A stretch of DNA of 64,000 bases from Pipra filicauda. Taxonomy: Eukaryota; Chordata; Aves; Passeriformes; Pipridae. The notes below the pieces were generated by a model, which saw nothing but the letters and a program-made list of their open reading frames with translations, searched no databases and was not told where the DNA came from. Positions 20,201-33,746 of the stretch are shown here, piece after piece. Every line of letters starts with the position of its first letter. Within the stretch, counting starts at the first letter, position 1. The stretch is from positions 4,447,242 to 4,511,241 of the forward strand of contig NW_024104554.1 in assembly GCF_003945595.2 (NCBI RefSeq). The letters are read 5' to 3'. Both the position numbers and the translations under genes were made by a program.

Positions 20201-23200
20201 AAAATTGTATGAGTTAAAACTTTGTAGATTTCCAACTTTCTGTCTTAGTCTTCCTTCCTGACTTTCTGTACCACGGAAAGAGGAGGAAAATTTTTACAAT
20301 GCCACCGATAGAGAAGAGCAAGGGGAGAATAGTCTAAATACAAGACCTTATAATTTACAGTTTCCCATGCTTTACACAGGAAAAAGGCAATACTTCACAT
20401 CTAGAGACTTCAGATGTCTCTCTTATGGAACAGAAATGCGTATTAACATTTTTCTGTCTACCATAAAAATGCTAGTCATGTAGAATGACCTACTACATAT
20501 AACATTTTCGTTTCCCACGAGAGAAAACAGAGAAGCAAACACAACATCTCTATTAGATATTGATAAAACCCAAAGAATAATATTTACTGTAAAAAAGAAA
20601 ATATTCCTACAGTAACAGTGGGATAGAATGAGATTACAAAATTAAATTTATACATGCAAGTAACGTGTAAAGTCCTTCCCTTCTAGTCAAAGATTTTTTT
20701 TCTGCCTTTTTAATTCTAATTGCATTGATAAGATAATAGTGATTTCTTTTGGACAAAATATAATCGTGCTAATGATTTATTAGAATAACATTATTCAAAG
20801 ATCATATATTTATCATATGTTAACAGAAGATGTGGTGGTTTTGTTAATATCTTGCATCTTTACTGAGTATTGAAAATAATTCCTTTTCTTATTCAGAAAC
20901 CTTTTTAGTACACACATTCACCTAAAGTTACTTCTGTATAAATCAGTTCAATAAAAATAATGGAGCTGGTGATGTTTTTGCCTCCTCGTTTGCCTCAAAT
21001 TTCAGGAACCAAGTGGTCCAGAAGACAGTGCACTAGCTGATGAGAAGTTTACACTTGGGTTCTTTTATGGACTTGCTGTAAATTTTCTTGCTGTTTTTTC
21101 ACCTCTTTCAATTATCTGATATTTCAAGCAGTTTGGGGAAGATGCATTCTACTGTGTTTCTATAATCCCTGGCACAATTAGGACTTAATGTTACTTTACA
21201 GATATAACATGATTTTAAAATTAAAAACCACAAGTCAAGTAGGGGCAAGCTATTTTATATTTTAAACTTGATTTTGGCATACTGGTGTAAAAGCTAATAT
21301 GGGTATCAGGTGACATATATTGCATGAACCAGTAGATCTTTTCCACGTATTCACTACATACCTATGGAACTTGCAAGTCAGCGTGTTCGTGTGAAGAGAA
21401 GTACAGAATCAAAGAAGCCATAGAGCAAAGACTGGGATCCACATGGTATGATAAAGCTTTAAATGGACATCTTGAGAAGCACAGAAACATTGAAAACAAG
21501 TGGAATTAACTTATCACAGAAGGTTTTAAAAGGTATTAAGTATGCATAACCAGTATCAGAAAAGTTCTTTTCTTTTGATACCTGTAATAGATTTAGCACT
21601 TTGTTTTTCCACAGTGTTTTGCTGTAAAGAATTTCTTTATTGCATTAAGGTCTGTAGTCTTAAGGGCTAATTTCAGCTAGACAGGCTTTTCTCCTAAGAC
21701 TCTATTGACAAATGATTCTTCTGAAGGGCCATTCAGAGCCTACTTCATGTGCTTTGAATTAGTTTACTGAAGGAACCTTTTTCTCTCCATTGACTGTCTG
21801 CCCTGGAAGAAATAAGTTAGACAGACCTCTTCAGTGTAAGCTTAGTCTTCAGTGAATATATGGAAAACCCTTTTAGCATTCAGACCATGACTCAGAATAA
21901 CTCTTTTTAGGTCACATTATTTATGAAAATTTTTATTGTGTTTTCACGGCTTGATAACAGAGTAAGATGTACTCTTGGAATCAGCCATCTCCCACCCCCT
22001 GCAAGTCCTATGCAGATCTTACAGATGCTAATATTGGGCCTCATATCTTTGTACCATCTGCTTTAGTCTCTTCATTTTTCAGAGGAGTCTGAAGCACATC
22101 AGCAGTATTTGATTGCTATCTGCTGTGCAATTGCACTGGTCCTGACAGCAGCCAGTAAATGCCACTTCCTGATCATAATCATTTCACTGAAACTCCATTC
22201 ACAAAAAGCTATCTAGTAGGAGTTTCTTGGAATCACAAGCAGATTTATCTGGGACCCCTTATAAGAAAGGAAAAAAAACCTGAAATGCATGTATTATTCT
22301 AATTTTGTACAACTATCTCACCTAGGAAAAGCTTCAATATAAAACAATGGGATACATAGCAGTGCCTTGCTGGACAAGACCATCCTTTGTGGGAAGGGAT
22401 GTTTATTGGTTGAGAGCACTTTGCTCAGGAAGCTCTTAAGGATAAAGCAGTTCACTTTACATGAAATAAACATGAAATCAGGATTCAAAGAATATTTTCA
22501 CTCTAGAGAGAGCTTTAAGATACAAAGCTTGCTTCAAGCTGTACATGGAACTGGGATCTTGATTCCTGTCTTCAGTCAACAGATGATGTCATCACTCAGA
22601 TCACACAATTTTACTTTCAGAAGAGCATTTGGAAAATCCTTCACAAGAAACTTGCCATTCTACAATAAAGTCTATTCTTTTAGAATCCTGTCAGAAGTGC
22701 CTTGATAACTGTTAGAGAGCAGATGTGATGAGATAAGCTTTCTTTTTTTAACCTGAGCTATTCTGACTACTTTAGCTGTATTTAAATCTGTAACCTTTCT
22801 GTTTTGTGTTCAAACACTACCCTCACCTATGACTAGAATTCTTTTGCACTATCACAGTACAGCTGAATTCTAGAGCAACTGAACATGCAAGATAAAATGA
22901 AACAAAAATGGACAGAAATAGCAAATAAGCAAATAACAAAACACTATTCTGCACATGATTTTTCAGTTTGGTGAAAACATTTTGCCTAACTGTATAAGTG
23001 AATCACAGAATTTTTACAGTTATATTACTTGATATGTTTCCAGCCTTTGTAGAACTGCTTCCAGTCTTTGTCCTTAGCTATGATTGTGGCATTAATCTAA
23101 TATTATTTAATATAATAATGCTAATTGATACAGTAAAAATTACCTTGATTAAACAACTTAGGGTTTTGTGCCTGCTTTGCAAGATAAGCATTCCTAATAC

Positions 23201-26200
23201 AAAACACTCTTCATTTCTTTTTGCTGGATCTTCCAGCTCTGGTCATGTGCAAGAACTAGGCAACCCCTAATTGGACAGAAGTGCATTTAAGAGCTGAACT
23301 TAGGCTGATCAATGCCCATGGCATTTCAATTGAGTTTGTACTGTGGATGTTAACTTCAACATTCTCATAACAGTTGCATTTGATTCTGTCTCTCCTCCTG
23401 TTATTATTGCTAGCTAAATTAGATGCTGGATTTCACTGCAGGATAAAGGAAGGAACAACAACCCATTCTAAAAAATCCACAAAGAAATAAAGTTATCCCA
23501 AGACAGAGTTGCATGCAGTAATCTGAGCACATGGATAACAACACAGCTGCTGGACCATAACTGTATGCATTTGTCAGCAGTGGAAATCCCCCATTTGCCT
23601 AATACCCTTTTACAAATAAATATATTGTCAGAAAAATTTGCAAACTCTACCTACAGCTTCGTTTTTAGTGAATTATTCTTTTTGTACTTTGTAAGTGGAG
23701 TTTAAATTTAATACTAGATATTCAGTGAATCAGTACCAGTGACACAGTAGCTGTTATTCTCTCCAGTTATACTCACCTGTCCAACAGAAACAGGTCTTAT
23801 ATTACTTTGTATACACTCACAGGCATCTCTCATCTCTTTAAACTTTTGTTCCTGAATGAAATTCATATTCATCAGTAAAAATGGTGTAAGTAATTTAATT
23901 TGAATTAAGTTGTATTATGCTTTAAAATCCTGTCTTCAGATTTAGGTGGCAAAAACACTGACTGGGAAACAGTGTCAAATATCTGCAAAGAATGAAATTT
24001 TACATGACTTTCAGTGGAAGTGGAGCTTAGGAATAGTCCTTACGTTTATGTTTGTAAAAGGCAGAATTGGTTAGAATACAACCAAACCATAAAAAATTAT
24101 TCTAAGCTGACAGAGTCCTCAAGCTGCTTAATAAAGCAACCTAGGTGAGGTGTGGCATTAAGCACATTCTCAAGTATTTTGATTTTCTTAGGGGGTCCTT
24201 TTGGCCTAAAAGATGAGTATTTGTATAAGCCACTAACCTCAATGTACACTAGAATTTATTGCATAACCTTTATTTTCTTCAAAATTGATTTGCTCTGCAG
24301 ATGTCACTGAAATTTTAATTTAGAATCAGCAGACTTTATATGTACAGCTTACACTAGATGAGCTATATAATGAGAATATGTCTCAAAAATAAATCACATA
24401 AGATAAAGAGTAAATTAAGTCATCCTCCTTAGCTTTCCACCACCTGCTTCTTGAGGCTGTGTTGTTGCACCGTATGGGGTTTTTTTGTCTGGTATTTCCT
24501 CTTGCAGTTCTCTGGTAGCTGCATACAACCAGACCATGTCATTCATGTCTTTAATGACTTTTAGCTTGCACACTCCAAATACTTGGAGGAAACCATCCAT
24601 GAGTTCTAGACAAATATCATACTAGTTAGCACAAGTGAAAGTATATGTGAAATATCACTCGTGATTAAGTATTTATGGTGTGCCCATGTCTGACTGAGAG
24701 AATATGCATGTTGCTCTAGTGAGCTTCAGAGGGTTAGGTCTGAAGCTCCAGCTGCAGCAAAACTTGTTTAGCTTTTAGGTTTTCATTCAGATCCTGCATG
24801 TTGGATGAGGTGCAATCATCACAGAAGAAAACAACACAAAAATATCTCTTCGCACCTACTTCTTGTTAATGGGTATTATAAGCAGAGACCACCTCCATCA
24901 GCTCCAGGGCCGGGGATTCCTCTGTCCGGCCACTGGATTCCAGCCTAGAGATGCAGGGGTCTCCATCTGAAGCTGATAGACATGGCTACTTCTTTCCCAT
25001 TTTCAGATTTAACCAATAATGTTCTGAAGACATGTACAGACACACAGAGAAAACAGACAAGCCTGTGCTCAAGCTTAAAAAGTATTTGTATAGGAAATTA
25101 ATGTCTAAAGTGTTCTGTTTATAATTTTTTCACCAGCCTCACCAGGTAACCACTTTGTGAACTAGTTGACCACTTAGTATGAATTCCCATGTAAAGGCAC
25201 AATATTGCTTTTTTTATGCATGGTTCAGTTACAATCAGTGCATAAAGAGAAAAATGTTTGAAGTTGCTCACATACAAAGGACTGCTACAGGTTCTGGTAG
25301 ACACATTCTCCATGCACTACACCATGTACAGAAATGTGTTTAGCAATCCATTAATGGCCTTAGATAATGCAACCACTCTGTCAAGATAAGGAATATGGAA
25401 GCTAAAATAGGCAACTTGAATCACTGTAAGAAGAAGAGGTAGCTTGCAGCTCCATACTACACTATGCAAAAAATAGACATAAAAGAGCTGCTGCCTATTT
25501 TTTTCATTCTGTTGCAGTACAGCAAACAAGCCCCCAAATGTCTGTAAATAGAGCTTCTTTCACACTGAGACTGACTTTTCCAGTCATAGAAACCTTTGCA
25601 CTTTTAAAGGTGAGATAGTTACAGATGTAGAATCAGTAACAGTCAAATGAAGAAAGAGAGGACATGGTTCCTAAGATGTAGAGAAAACTGTATAAAGCCA
25701 AAAGTAATCTTCTTGGCATGTTTTTACAGATGTTATACTGAGAAGGAAACCTGCACTTTGTATGCTATCCTCTATTGCTGACATGAAGCTTTAGCTGCTG
25801 ATCTAGCCTTTATGTAACCAGATTTGTTTGACTCCTGAATAAAGGAATCATAATGCTATCATCAAACCACTTAAACTATCGAATATTGAACTTTGGGGAG
25901 AATAAGATTCTTCATCCTGTATCTGTGTTGTCAACATGATCTACCTTTTTGGGATAAGGCTTATGTATATGTGTCTGTGTACAAAAATCTTCCCTCTGTC
26001 ATTATTTTGTTGTGTAGCCTGGAGTAGATCCCATACTTCAGGAGGGAGTGAAATCCTGGCCCTGCTACCAAGAACGGGAGTCTTGGTCTTCAGTAGGGTC
26101 AGGACTTCACCCTGCATCTAATATTCTGAAGCTGTGTAATGAAAACATGGATATAATAAGTCCCTGCCTCCTTCACAAAACTATTGGAAGTTGAAGTGTG

Positions 26201-27609
26201 GGTAGGTTCACTTGAGTAAAATTAATGAATTTTGTTAATTAACTTTATTTTTTTCCATACACAGAATTCTAAAAAAAAAATAAATCTTTTTTTATATAAT
26301 GAGAATTACCTAAACAAAATGATCCCTTCCATCTCTACCTCTATTCACATTTTTTTCGGTATTTAATCCCTACTGATAAAATAAGTATAGTGTAATCAGA
26401 TGGTTTAACTACTTTCATAATACATTTTGCATACAGTTTCTGAAAAAAAAACTCATTACTTTAATTGTGTCTGAGTCAACATAATTTCAGGGACAAACTA
26501 GAGGTAGCTTTTAATTTCTTTTTGGACTAGTTGAATATTTTTTACTGAGTGTTCCTTATAACAATAATAATAATTATAATGGTAATGACAATAATGTTAT
26601 TACTCTTATTTTCATATTCATTGTCTTCACCATCATCAATATTATTTTAAATTGCCTGTTTTTTATGGAAAATGTTGATTTTTTAAAAGCTAAAAGTTTC
26701 ATTTTACCGAAACAAATAGTTTTTGAAAATGCTGTTTATAACTTAGCTTTTTGTTTATTTATGAGAAGAGGGTGTAAGACCCCAGACCCAAAGCCACAAG
26801 CTCAACTGGGAGTATTACTTTTAAAAAATATCCAAGACTCCAAAAGTTTGCCTACTGAACTGTTGCAGAGCCTTCAGTTCTTTAATACGTTGAGGTAGCA
26901 TAAAGAGAGAATGCTGCACACATTTTCCCAGGAGACTTATAATTTTAGATGAAATATGGGACAAAATAAGGATCTTGGCAAAATTTTAAAAGGGGTAACG
27001 TACAACCAAAACAAAGCATTCCATCGAACTATGACTTGCACACACTAACGCGCCCTGTGGACTCCGGCCTGGCTCTTCTCCACACACACACACTTGAGTT
27101 GGTTCCAACCCAATAATTAAATAATCCTCTGTGAGATTCAAATCCAGTGTCTCACACAGGGTGAAGAAAATAATGTTGCAAATACTAAATTCTATCTAAT
27201 GGGCAAGGTATAGTCCTTCACTAAGCATATTCCCAAGCCAGAATACATCCTCACAAAAGTACCAGTGAAATCGAGACTACAGTGAATTATAGAAGAGGAG
27301 AGACTAGAATGAACAGAAAGAATGGGAGCATAAAGATCTAACAGGGAGCTTGAATCATCCAAATGCAAATTTTTGGGGTTTTATCACAATAGTAGCTTCC
27401 TTGGGTCATACAGCTGGAATATTTATTTTTCCCTAAGGATGACTAAGGATGACCCTAAGGAATCTTACTGTTTTTTAATTGTCATACTGTGGCTGATTGG
27501 AAGTTCTGAAAGATTACGATGTGTGTTAAATATATTATGGAGTGAACTGTATCTGGGAGCAGGTTAAGTATAACTATTTTCTATTCTCTTCAGTTTGGTG
27601 AATGTTCTG
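17233..27609. other. 10-kb AT-rich stretch with no recognised gene or young repeat
   Basis: Minor points: an AT-rich patch with TATATA runs and repeated TATTGATT motifs at about 19725-19995, and an (ATA)n-like patch at about 26560-26650. A 61-codon minus-strand frame at 24600-24415 contains MDGFLQVFGVCKLKVIKD and looks coding-like but is unassigned. A GC bump lies at about 24890-24970. No CR1 tail or LTR ends were seen. Confidence 0.4.
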
Positions 27610-27890
27610 TCACAGAATCACGCAATGGGTCAGGGTGGAAGGGACCACAGTGGGTCATCTGGTTCAACTTCCCTGCTCAGGCAGGACCATCCTAGAGCAC
27701 ATTGGACAGGATTGTGTCCAGGTGGTTCTTGAATATCTCCAATGAGGGAGACTCCACAACCTCTCTGGCCAGTCTCTTCCAGTGCTCAGTCACCCACATA
27801 GTAAAGAAGTTCTTTCTCATATTTGAGTGGGACTTCCTGTGCATCAGTTTCTGCCTGTTGCCTCTTGTACTAACTGTCCTATTAGATGCA
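27610..27890 (-). mobile_element. CR1 LINE fragment, minus strand
   Basis: On the plus strand, TCACAGAATCACGCAATGGG is the reverse complement of a degenerate CR1 tail, followed by GGTGGAAGGGACCAC, a UTR block characteristic of CR1. About 280 bp reach the last reverse transcriptase codons (AAGAAGTTCTTTCTCAT block). The UTR differs from the copies at 13.1 and 58.5 kb, so this is a different CR1 subfamily. Confidence 0.85.
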
Positions 27891-30160
27891 GAACATTTAA
27901 AATGGTATTAGGGCAAGAAACTAATGCATGCAATATAAATATTGAGAAAGATAAAACAGAAAAAGAAAACATATGTATTAGGAAAATAAATGGTAATTTT
28001 CCAAGTCCAATATGACCATGAAGCTAGGATGCTAGAACAGTAAAAGGGTATAGGCTTCTGAATATTTTTAGCAGGTAAAACTAATAATTCTTCTTCATAT
28101 TTTTGCACTTTTAAAAACTGCTTGCAAATTTCAGGAAAAAATGGGAAGCAAGATGCATAGGATATCTTAGCAAAACTCACAGCAGAGAAACTGTAGGGTT
28201 GTTAAAATATAATAAGGGAAATCAGAGCTGTAAAAAAGGGGTGAAGGATTCCAGAATGAACAACAATTATAAAAAGGGCAAAATGATACAAAATCATGGT
28301 ACAGTTTTGGTAAAATATCAGTTAGAAAAAATATCTGGAGACATTCAGAAATGCTGAGAGGTTCAATAAAGTACAAATTTCTAAAGTGTGTATAAGCAGC
28401 ACATACTGTGGAGAAAAGAGAGGTAGAAAACTTTTCTTTCTTTCTTCCATTCAGATGAGCATAGCCACTGTTCAATGGTTCAAAACCCGTCCAGTACTCA
28501 AACTGAGATTATAGGAGTATGACCTTATAATGTCAGAACATGAAAACGGTAGAAGACAAAGAAATAGATTATAGCAATAAATAGTTTGAAATAATTGGCT
28601 ACTTCTGTTAATTGTTGCACTATAATTTCTAATATTTTTTCTCATCCACATTGCAACAGCTTTTACAACCTCCTCAAAAAGTTCATATTTTTGGATTTAG
28701 AAGACATGTCTCTTTTTAACACTTAATTTAGACTCAACTTTTCGTTGTATATTTGTAGATTGTATTAAAAATTCCTTCTTCCTACTTCCTGTCTTCTCTT
28801 CAAAATCTTAGGATTTTTTGCTTATACCCCTTTGTCAGTGATTGATTGAAACTGTTGAAGAAAACTGGGAAAAGCTTTTTTGAAAGATAAATGTAAGAAA
28901 TAGTTATGGTGGATTCTTTATTAAGATATTGCAATGAAATAAACCAGTGCCCAAAGACAAGTTTGATCAGAAGCACATCCGTGTCATGCTATATTGACAT
29001 TCGTTGCAAAGGGAGGGAGTTAGTCATAATTGGTTTGGTTTCCCAAAGATATACAGACAGCCTGAACAACATGGGAGTGGGACATAGAGAAAACTCAGAA
29101 GGACCATTTTGATAGAATGTAGTAAAAAACCAACCAAACAAAAAAAACCCTAACCAAACAAAAACACCACCATCCAAAACCAAAAAAAAGCTGAGAGTCA
29201 TGGAAAAAGAAATTTCTCCTGATTTCATTCCTATTGTCTTTAGTGTCATGAGAGAAATAATGTGACTATGCAGTTTCAACTTATAAAACTGACCTGTAAA
29301 ATTAAAATACTGATTAATTGTTCATGTTAGAAGTAGGAATGTTTCTCTAGGTCTTTGCATTTTTAGGACACAGCAATCTAATTCTTTTCATATTTATTGT
29401 CTTACACTTCAGTTTCTTCACTGCCTTGACTAGTGTTCTCCCAACACTTTGTAGACTTCTGACATTTCTTGATGCCCACTGCTTCAGAGCTCACCTCAGT
29501 GATCCCACTCAAGCATTTATAGGAAGAGAGAATCAGCTTCTGGATATGACACTACATATGTAAGCTGAAGCCCCTTTTATTGTGCTAAATTTATCATCTA
29601 TGACTGTCCATATATTTCATTCGATATTAATGTTTTTTGGATATGGTTTGTCAATTTGATAAAGACATCCACTTGAAAAATAATATTTGTATTTTAGTAT
29701 ATACTTTTTATTTTCAAAAGTTTACATTTGTGATATATACTAGCGGACTTTTCTGTGGGAAATGACAAAACAAGTACTGACTTTTAGCAAAACCACAGTA
29801 AATATAGCTTTTTCATTTTCAAATTGAAATTTCATTTTGTTTTTTGATATCACTTCATGAAAATGACTTTGGACTTTTCACATCTACTTGAATTTGATTT
29901 GCTGACCTGGGCTTTTATTTTACCTCTTTTCCTTCCCTTGATCTCACATCTTGACACTAGCTTTTTTCCTTTTAATACTATCTGCACATTTAAGTTCTGG
30001 TGTTATTAATAGCACTTTCAAAAAATAATCTTCTGGTTGTAATTGGACTACTCTCAGGAATTAAATCTGCTGACAATTTTGTAGATCTGAATATCAGATA
30101 CAAAGGCCAAAGGGTCAGGCCTCCTGTACACAAAGGAGGTCGTGTGCCACACCTTCCACT
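27891..30160. other. Unique AT-rich DNA
   Basis: Nothing recognisable. A low-complexity A/C stretch lies at about 29125-29190 (AACCAAACAAAAA-like). The segment 30060-30160, just left of the RTE fragment, is more GC-rich and of unknown nature. Confidence 0.4.
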
Positions 30161-31055
30161 CAGCGTTGATGGAAGCGTTCTAAGAGTCGCAGGTGGTGGC
30201 AGTAAATGACCCATGATTCGGACCCATATAAAAGAGTAGACAGTACAATGGCTTTGTAAACACTGATCTTTGTACTTTTCTTCAAGTGTTTATTTCGCCA
30301 AACTCTTATGGAGTTTTCCCAAAGCTCTATATGCCTTTGCTAACCTGTTGTCTATCTCTCTGTTGATCTTACCATCCAAGGAGATGAGGCTACCAAATAA
30401 TTAAACTGCTGGACTGACTTGAGCTCTGATTCACCAATGGTGATATGGGGATGATGGAAGACTTCCTGAGGTGCAGGGTGATAGAAGACTTCTGTCTTCT
30501 TTAAGCTGACTTCCAGCCCAAAAAGCTCAGCAGCATCTGCAAAGCAGGATGTTAAAAGCTGCAGAGCTGCTTCTGTGTGGGCAACGAGGGCAGCGTCATC
30601 AGCATAAAGCAGCTCCCGGACAAGATGGTTTAAGGTCTTAGTGTGGGCCTTCAGTCGCCTTAGGTTGAAAAGGCTTCCATCAGGACAATATCAAATGTAG
30701 ATACCATCTTCTTCATTGAGGTCTGCCATGGCCCTGTGGAGCATCATGCTGAAAAAGACTCTGAATAGGGTTGGTACAAGAACACAGCCTTGTTTCACAC
30801 CACTGGTAATCAGAAAGGGCTCAGAAAGTGCATTGCCATATCTGACTTGGCCGTGCTGATCCTCATGAAGTGAGATGATCATTTTAAGGAACCTGGGGGG
30901 ACATCCTAAACCTTCCAAAATCTGCCACAGACCTTTTCTGCTCACAGTATCGAAAGCCTTGGTGAGGTCAACAAAGGTTACATAGAGACCTTTATTCTGT
31001 TCCCTACACTTCTCTTGCAGTTGTCTGAGAACAAATACCATGTCTGTGGTATTCA
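30161..31055 (-). pseudogene. RTE-clade LINE internal fragment (reverse transcriptase), both ends missing
   Basis: Minus-strand RT core homologous to the element at 61-64 kb. It shows LYVTFVDLTKAFDTVSRKGL (palm aspartate motif), then VKQGCVL. Past an in-frame stop it shows LLYADDAALVAHTE with the catalytic YADD intact. The stop is TGA at 30693-30691, where the other copy has CGA, so a CpG-type transition is likely. It starts about 540 bp inside the 3' end of the longer copy and breaks at GTCTGTGGTATTC on the 5' side. Lacking a 3' end, it cannot be a simple target-primed insertion. Confidence 0.9.
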
Positions 31056-32751
31056 ATAGGAGGGTGGTAACTTAATCACTGAGAAAAATATTTATTGGTA
31101 GGCTAAATCTGTGAGGTTGTTTAAGACTAAATGTAAAGGATCATCCTGAGATGACCTTCTGATAACTTTTTGGCTCTGTTTTTCCTTCCTTTTCCTACTG
31201 TTTTGAATGCCTTTTTTTTTTTTAAGCAAAAAGTGAGCAGTTCCAAATTTGGTTCTTAATAAACATACATTCACTGCTAAATTGCCATTAGCTACACCAA
31301 ATCACAGTAACTTTGTGCTAAAAGTTGTTGTACATTCCTATTTATTGTTATCTTTTGTTCACAGAAGATCTTCGGGATAGTTAATTCTGTCATGTGATGG
31401 TGTTCCTATCCAAGATGATTTGAATTCAGAATACAAGAATTAAGAAGACAATATCATCAACATTGTGTCATTCCATTTGAGTTTTTTGCTACCTAGCCAT
31501 TGTCTCTTGTATTACAGGTTCTTGAAATCTGCGTTACTACAGTACTTTACAAAAATTAAGTTCGTGATAAGGATTGCTCTATAATACAGTAATACATGGT
31601 GTATATGTAATAGAATATCTTAAATATGCAGGGTATATATGTTGCATCAGCTGTTACTGATTTGGCAGTTCTGTTGAAAGCTGTATCTAGAGGCCAGATG
31701 TGGCAGGTAAGAGGCGAAGAATCTCAGGTGGTGTAAATAATGACAGCTTCATTGCCCATAATAGAGCCATGACAATTTATTCTGGTGGAGCAACTGACTG
31801 TAAGAGCTAGAATCCCTGAATTATTCTGATCTCAGAAGCTTCACATCTCTGTGAAAGGGCAATATTATTATTCCTGAATGACAGTGTCAGGTGGATTCAA
31901 TTTGCTCCAATCAGGCTGGGAGATGTGTTACAGTCTCTTTGAAATTAAGGTCCTGGAAAAAAGACCTTAGGATCAAGAATGGGGCAGAAGTAAATGACAG
32001 ATATTTCCTGCAAATTGACATGTGTAGATTCTTTATGTATTTGCTTTATTTAGAGTTTTAGGGTCAAAGATTTTATGGGATGGATTATTCTTAATTTTTC
32101 ATCATGTAGTTTATGTGTCTTTTTGTTTTGTTTTTTGAAACATATAGTCAGGTATTTTACAGGGAAACTACTCTTGCAGTATAGCAGTGTGTCACGTTTT
32201 ATTTCACTGAAGAGGAATACCACATTTGCTTCTCTGACTCCTCTGATATTTCCACTGTTTTCTATGATTTGATGAACTATTTAGTCAGGTGATGAACTAT
32301 TTGATGAACTATTTAGTTATTGAAAAAACTGCAATGATTCTTCATGTTTTGCTATTAATTAGTCCAAATAGTCTTTTTTATCTTTTTGTCGACAGCTATA
32401 GTTGCACAAATCTTCGTTTCGTTTGATTGCACTTCCTGCTATTATTGTTCTTTACAACAGTTTCCCATGGGTTGCTTCTTGCAGGAGCCCCAACCTGTGA
32501 GTTGGACAGTACATTACAAAAATAAGTGTTGGAGAACACTGAGGAGAAGATCAAGACAGAGTAACAAGATTTTTCTACTACAAAAGCTTAAATCAGCAAA
32601 AATTTTTATGGAATCAAAATGGAATCTTATCTGAATCATACTAAACATCTACACACAATACTTCTCATCTTTGCATTGCTCACTAAAAGTGGGTGATTTA
32701 CTATTATATCTTAATATAGTTGAATATATCCACCTTACCTATTAGAGTACT
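31056..32751. other. Unique AT-rich DNA with a small tandem repeat
   Basis: No gene recognised. Three copies of GATGAACTATTT lie at about 32270-32318, the last two directly adjacent. Confidence 0.4.
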
Positions 32752-33746
32752 TGTGGTGGTTTGAGCAGCTGGCTGCCAGGCACCCACCCAGCTGCTCTTT
32801 GACTCCCCTCCTCAACAGGACAGGGGGAGAAAATAAGACAGAAGGGTTCATGGGTTGAGATAAAGACAGTGAGATGACTTAGCAATTAGCACTGTGGGCA
32901 AAACAGGCTCAACAAAATTGATTTAATTTATTGCCAATTAAAGTTGATGTGTACAATGAGAAACACAGACAAACTAAAACAACACCTTCCTCCACCCTAC
33001 CTTCTTTCTTTTGCAATGTTCAATTTCACTCCATCATTGCCAATTCCTCTACCTCTCCCCACCCCAATCCCTGCCCCACATGGTGCATGAGGATGGGGGA
33101 ATGCAGGCTGTGGTCAGTCCATAACAGCCCCTCTCTGCCACTCCTTCCTCCTCACACATTTTCTCTGCTCCAGCATGTGTCCTTCCCATGGAGGACAGTC
33201 CAGCAGGCCAGAGTGCTCCAACATGGCTGCACTACAGGCTGTAGGTCCTGCCAGTAAACCTGCTCCAGTGTGGGCTTCTCTCTCCTCAGGTCTACAGGTC
33301 CTGCCAGGAGCAGGGCTTGCCACAGGATCACAATTTCCAGCATTGGTCCTGCACAGGCTGCAGGTGGATCTCTGATCCACTATGGACCTCCATGGGCTGC
33401 AGGGGCACATCTGCCTCACCATGGTCTTCACCATGGGCTGCAAGGGAATCTCTGCTCCAGTGCCTGGAGCACCTCCTCCCCCTCCATCTGCACTGACCTT
33501 TGTGTCTGTAGAGTTGTTCCTCCCACATATTCTCCCCCCTCTCTCTCTCTCACACTCTGCAGCATTTTCCCCTGCTTCTTCAATAAATTTCCCCAGCTCA
33601 GCTGTGGGCTCAGCCATGCACTTCGGTGGGTGTGTTGAAGACAGCAGGAATTGACTGTGTTCACAGCATGGGGCAGCCCCGGCCTCCCCTCACAGAGCCC
33701 CAGAGTAGCCCCTGCTGCCAGTGCCTGGGCATCCACATCCAGTACA
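32752..33746. mobile_element. LTR of family X, nearly complete
   Basis: It starts TGTGGTGGTTTGAGC and ends near ATCCAGTACA, about 995 bp. It shares with the copies at 14.0 and 54.7 kb the order of blocks: GGTTGAGATAAAGACAG, the ATTTATTGCCAATTAA region, a TTCACTCC-rich segment, and the imperfect CATGGGCTGCAGGGGCACAT repeats. A short CT run lies at about 33540. GTAC occurs at both edges but a clean target duplication is not clear. No viral internal region adjoins it, so it is probably a solo LTR. Confidence 0.72.

Noticed and set aside
22367..22705. 112-codon plus-strand frame
   Set aside because: Composition is unremarkable and no domain or splice support was seen.
33114..33617. 167-codon minus-strand and 122-codon plus-strand open frames
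   Set aside because: Both are inside the family X LTR at 32752-33746; overlapping frames on both strands show low stop density rather than a gene.
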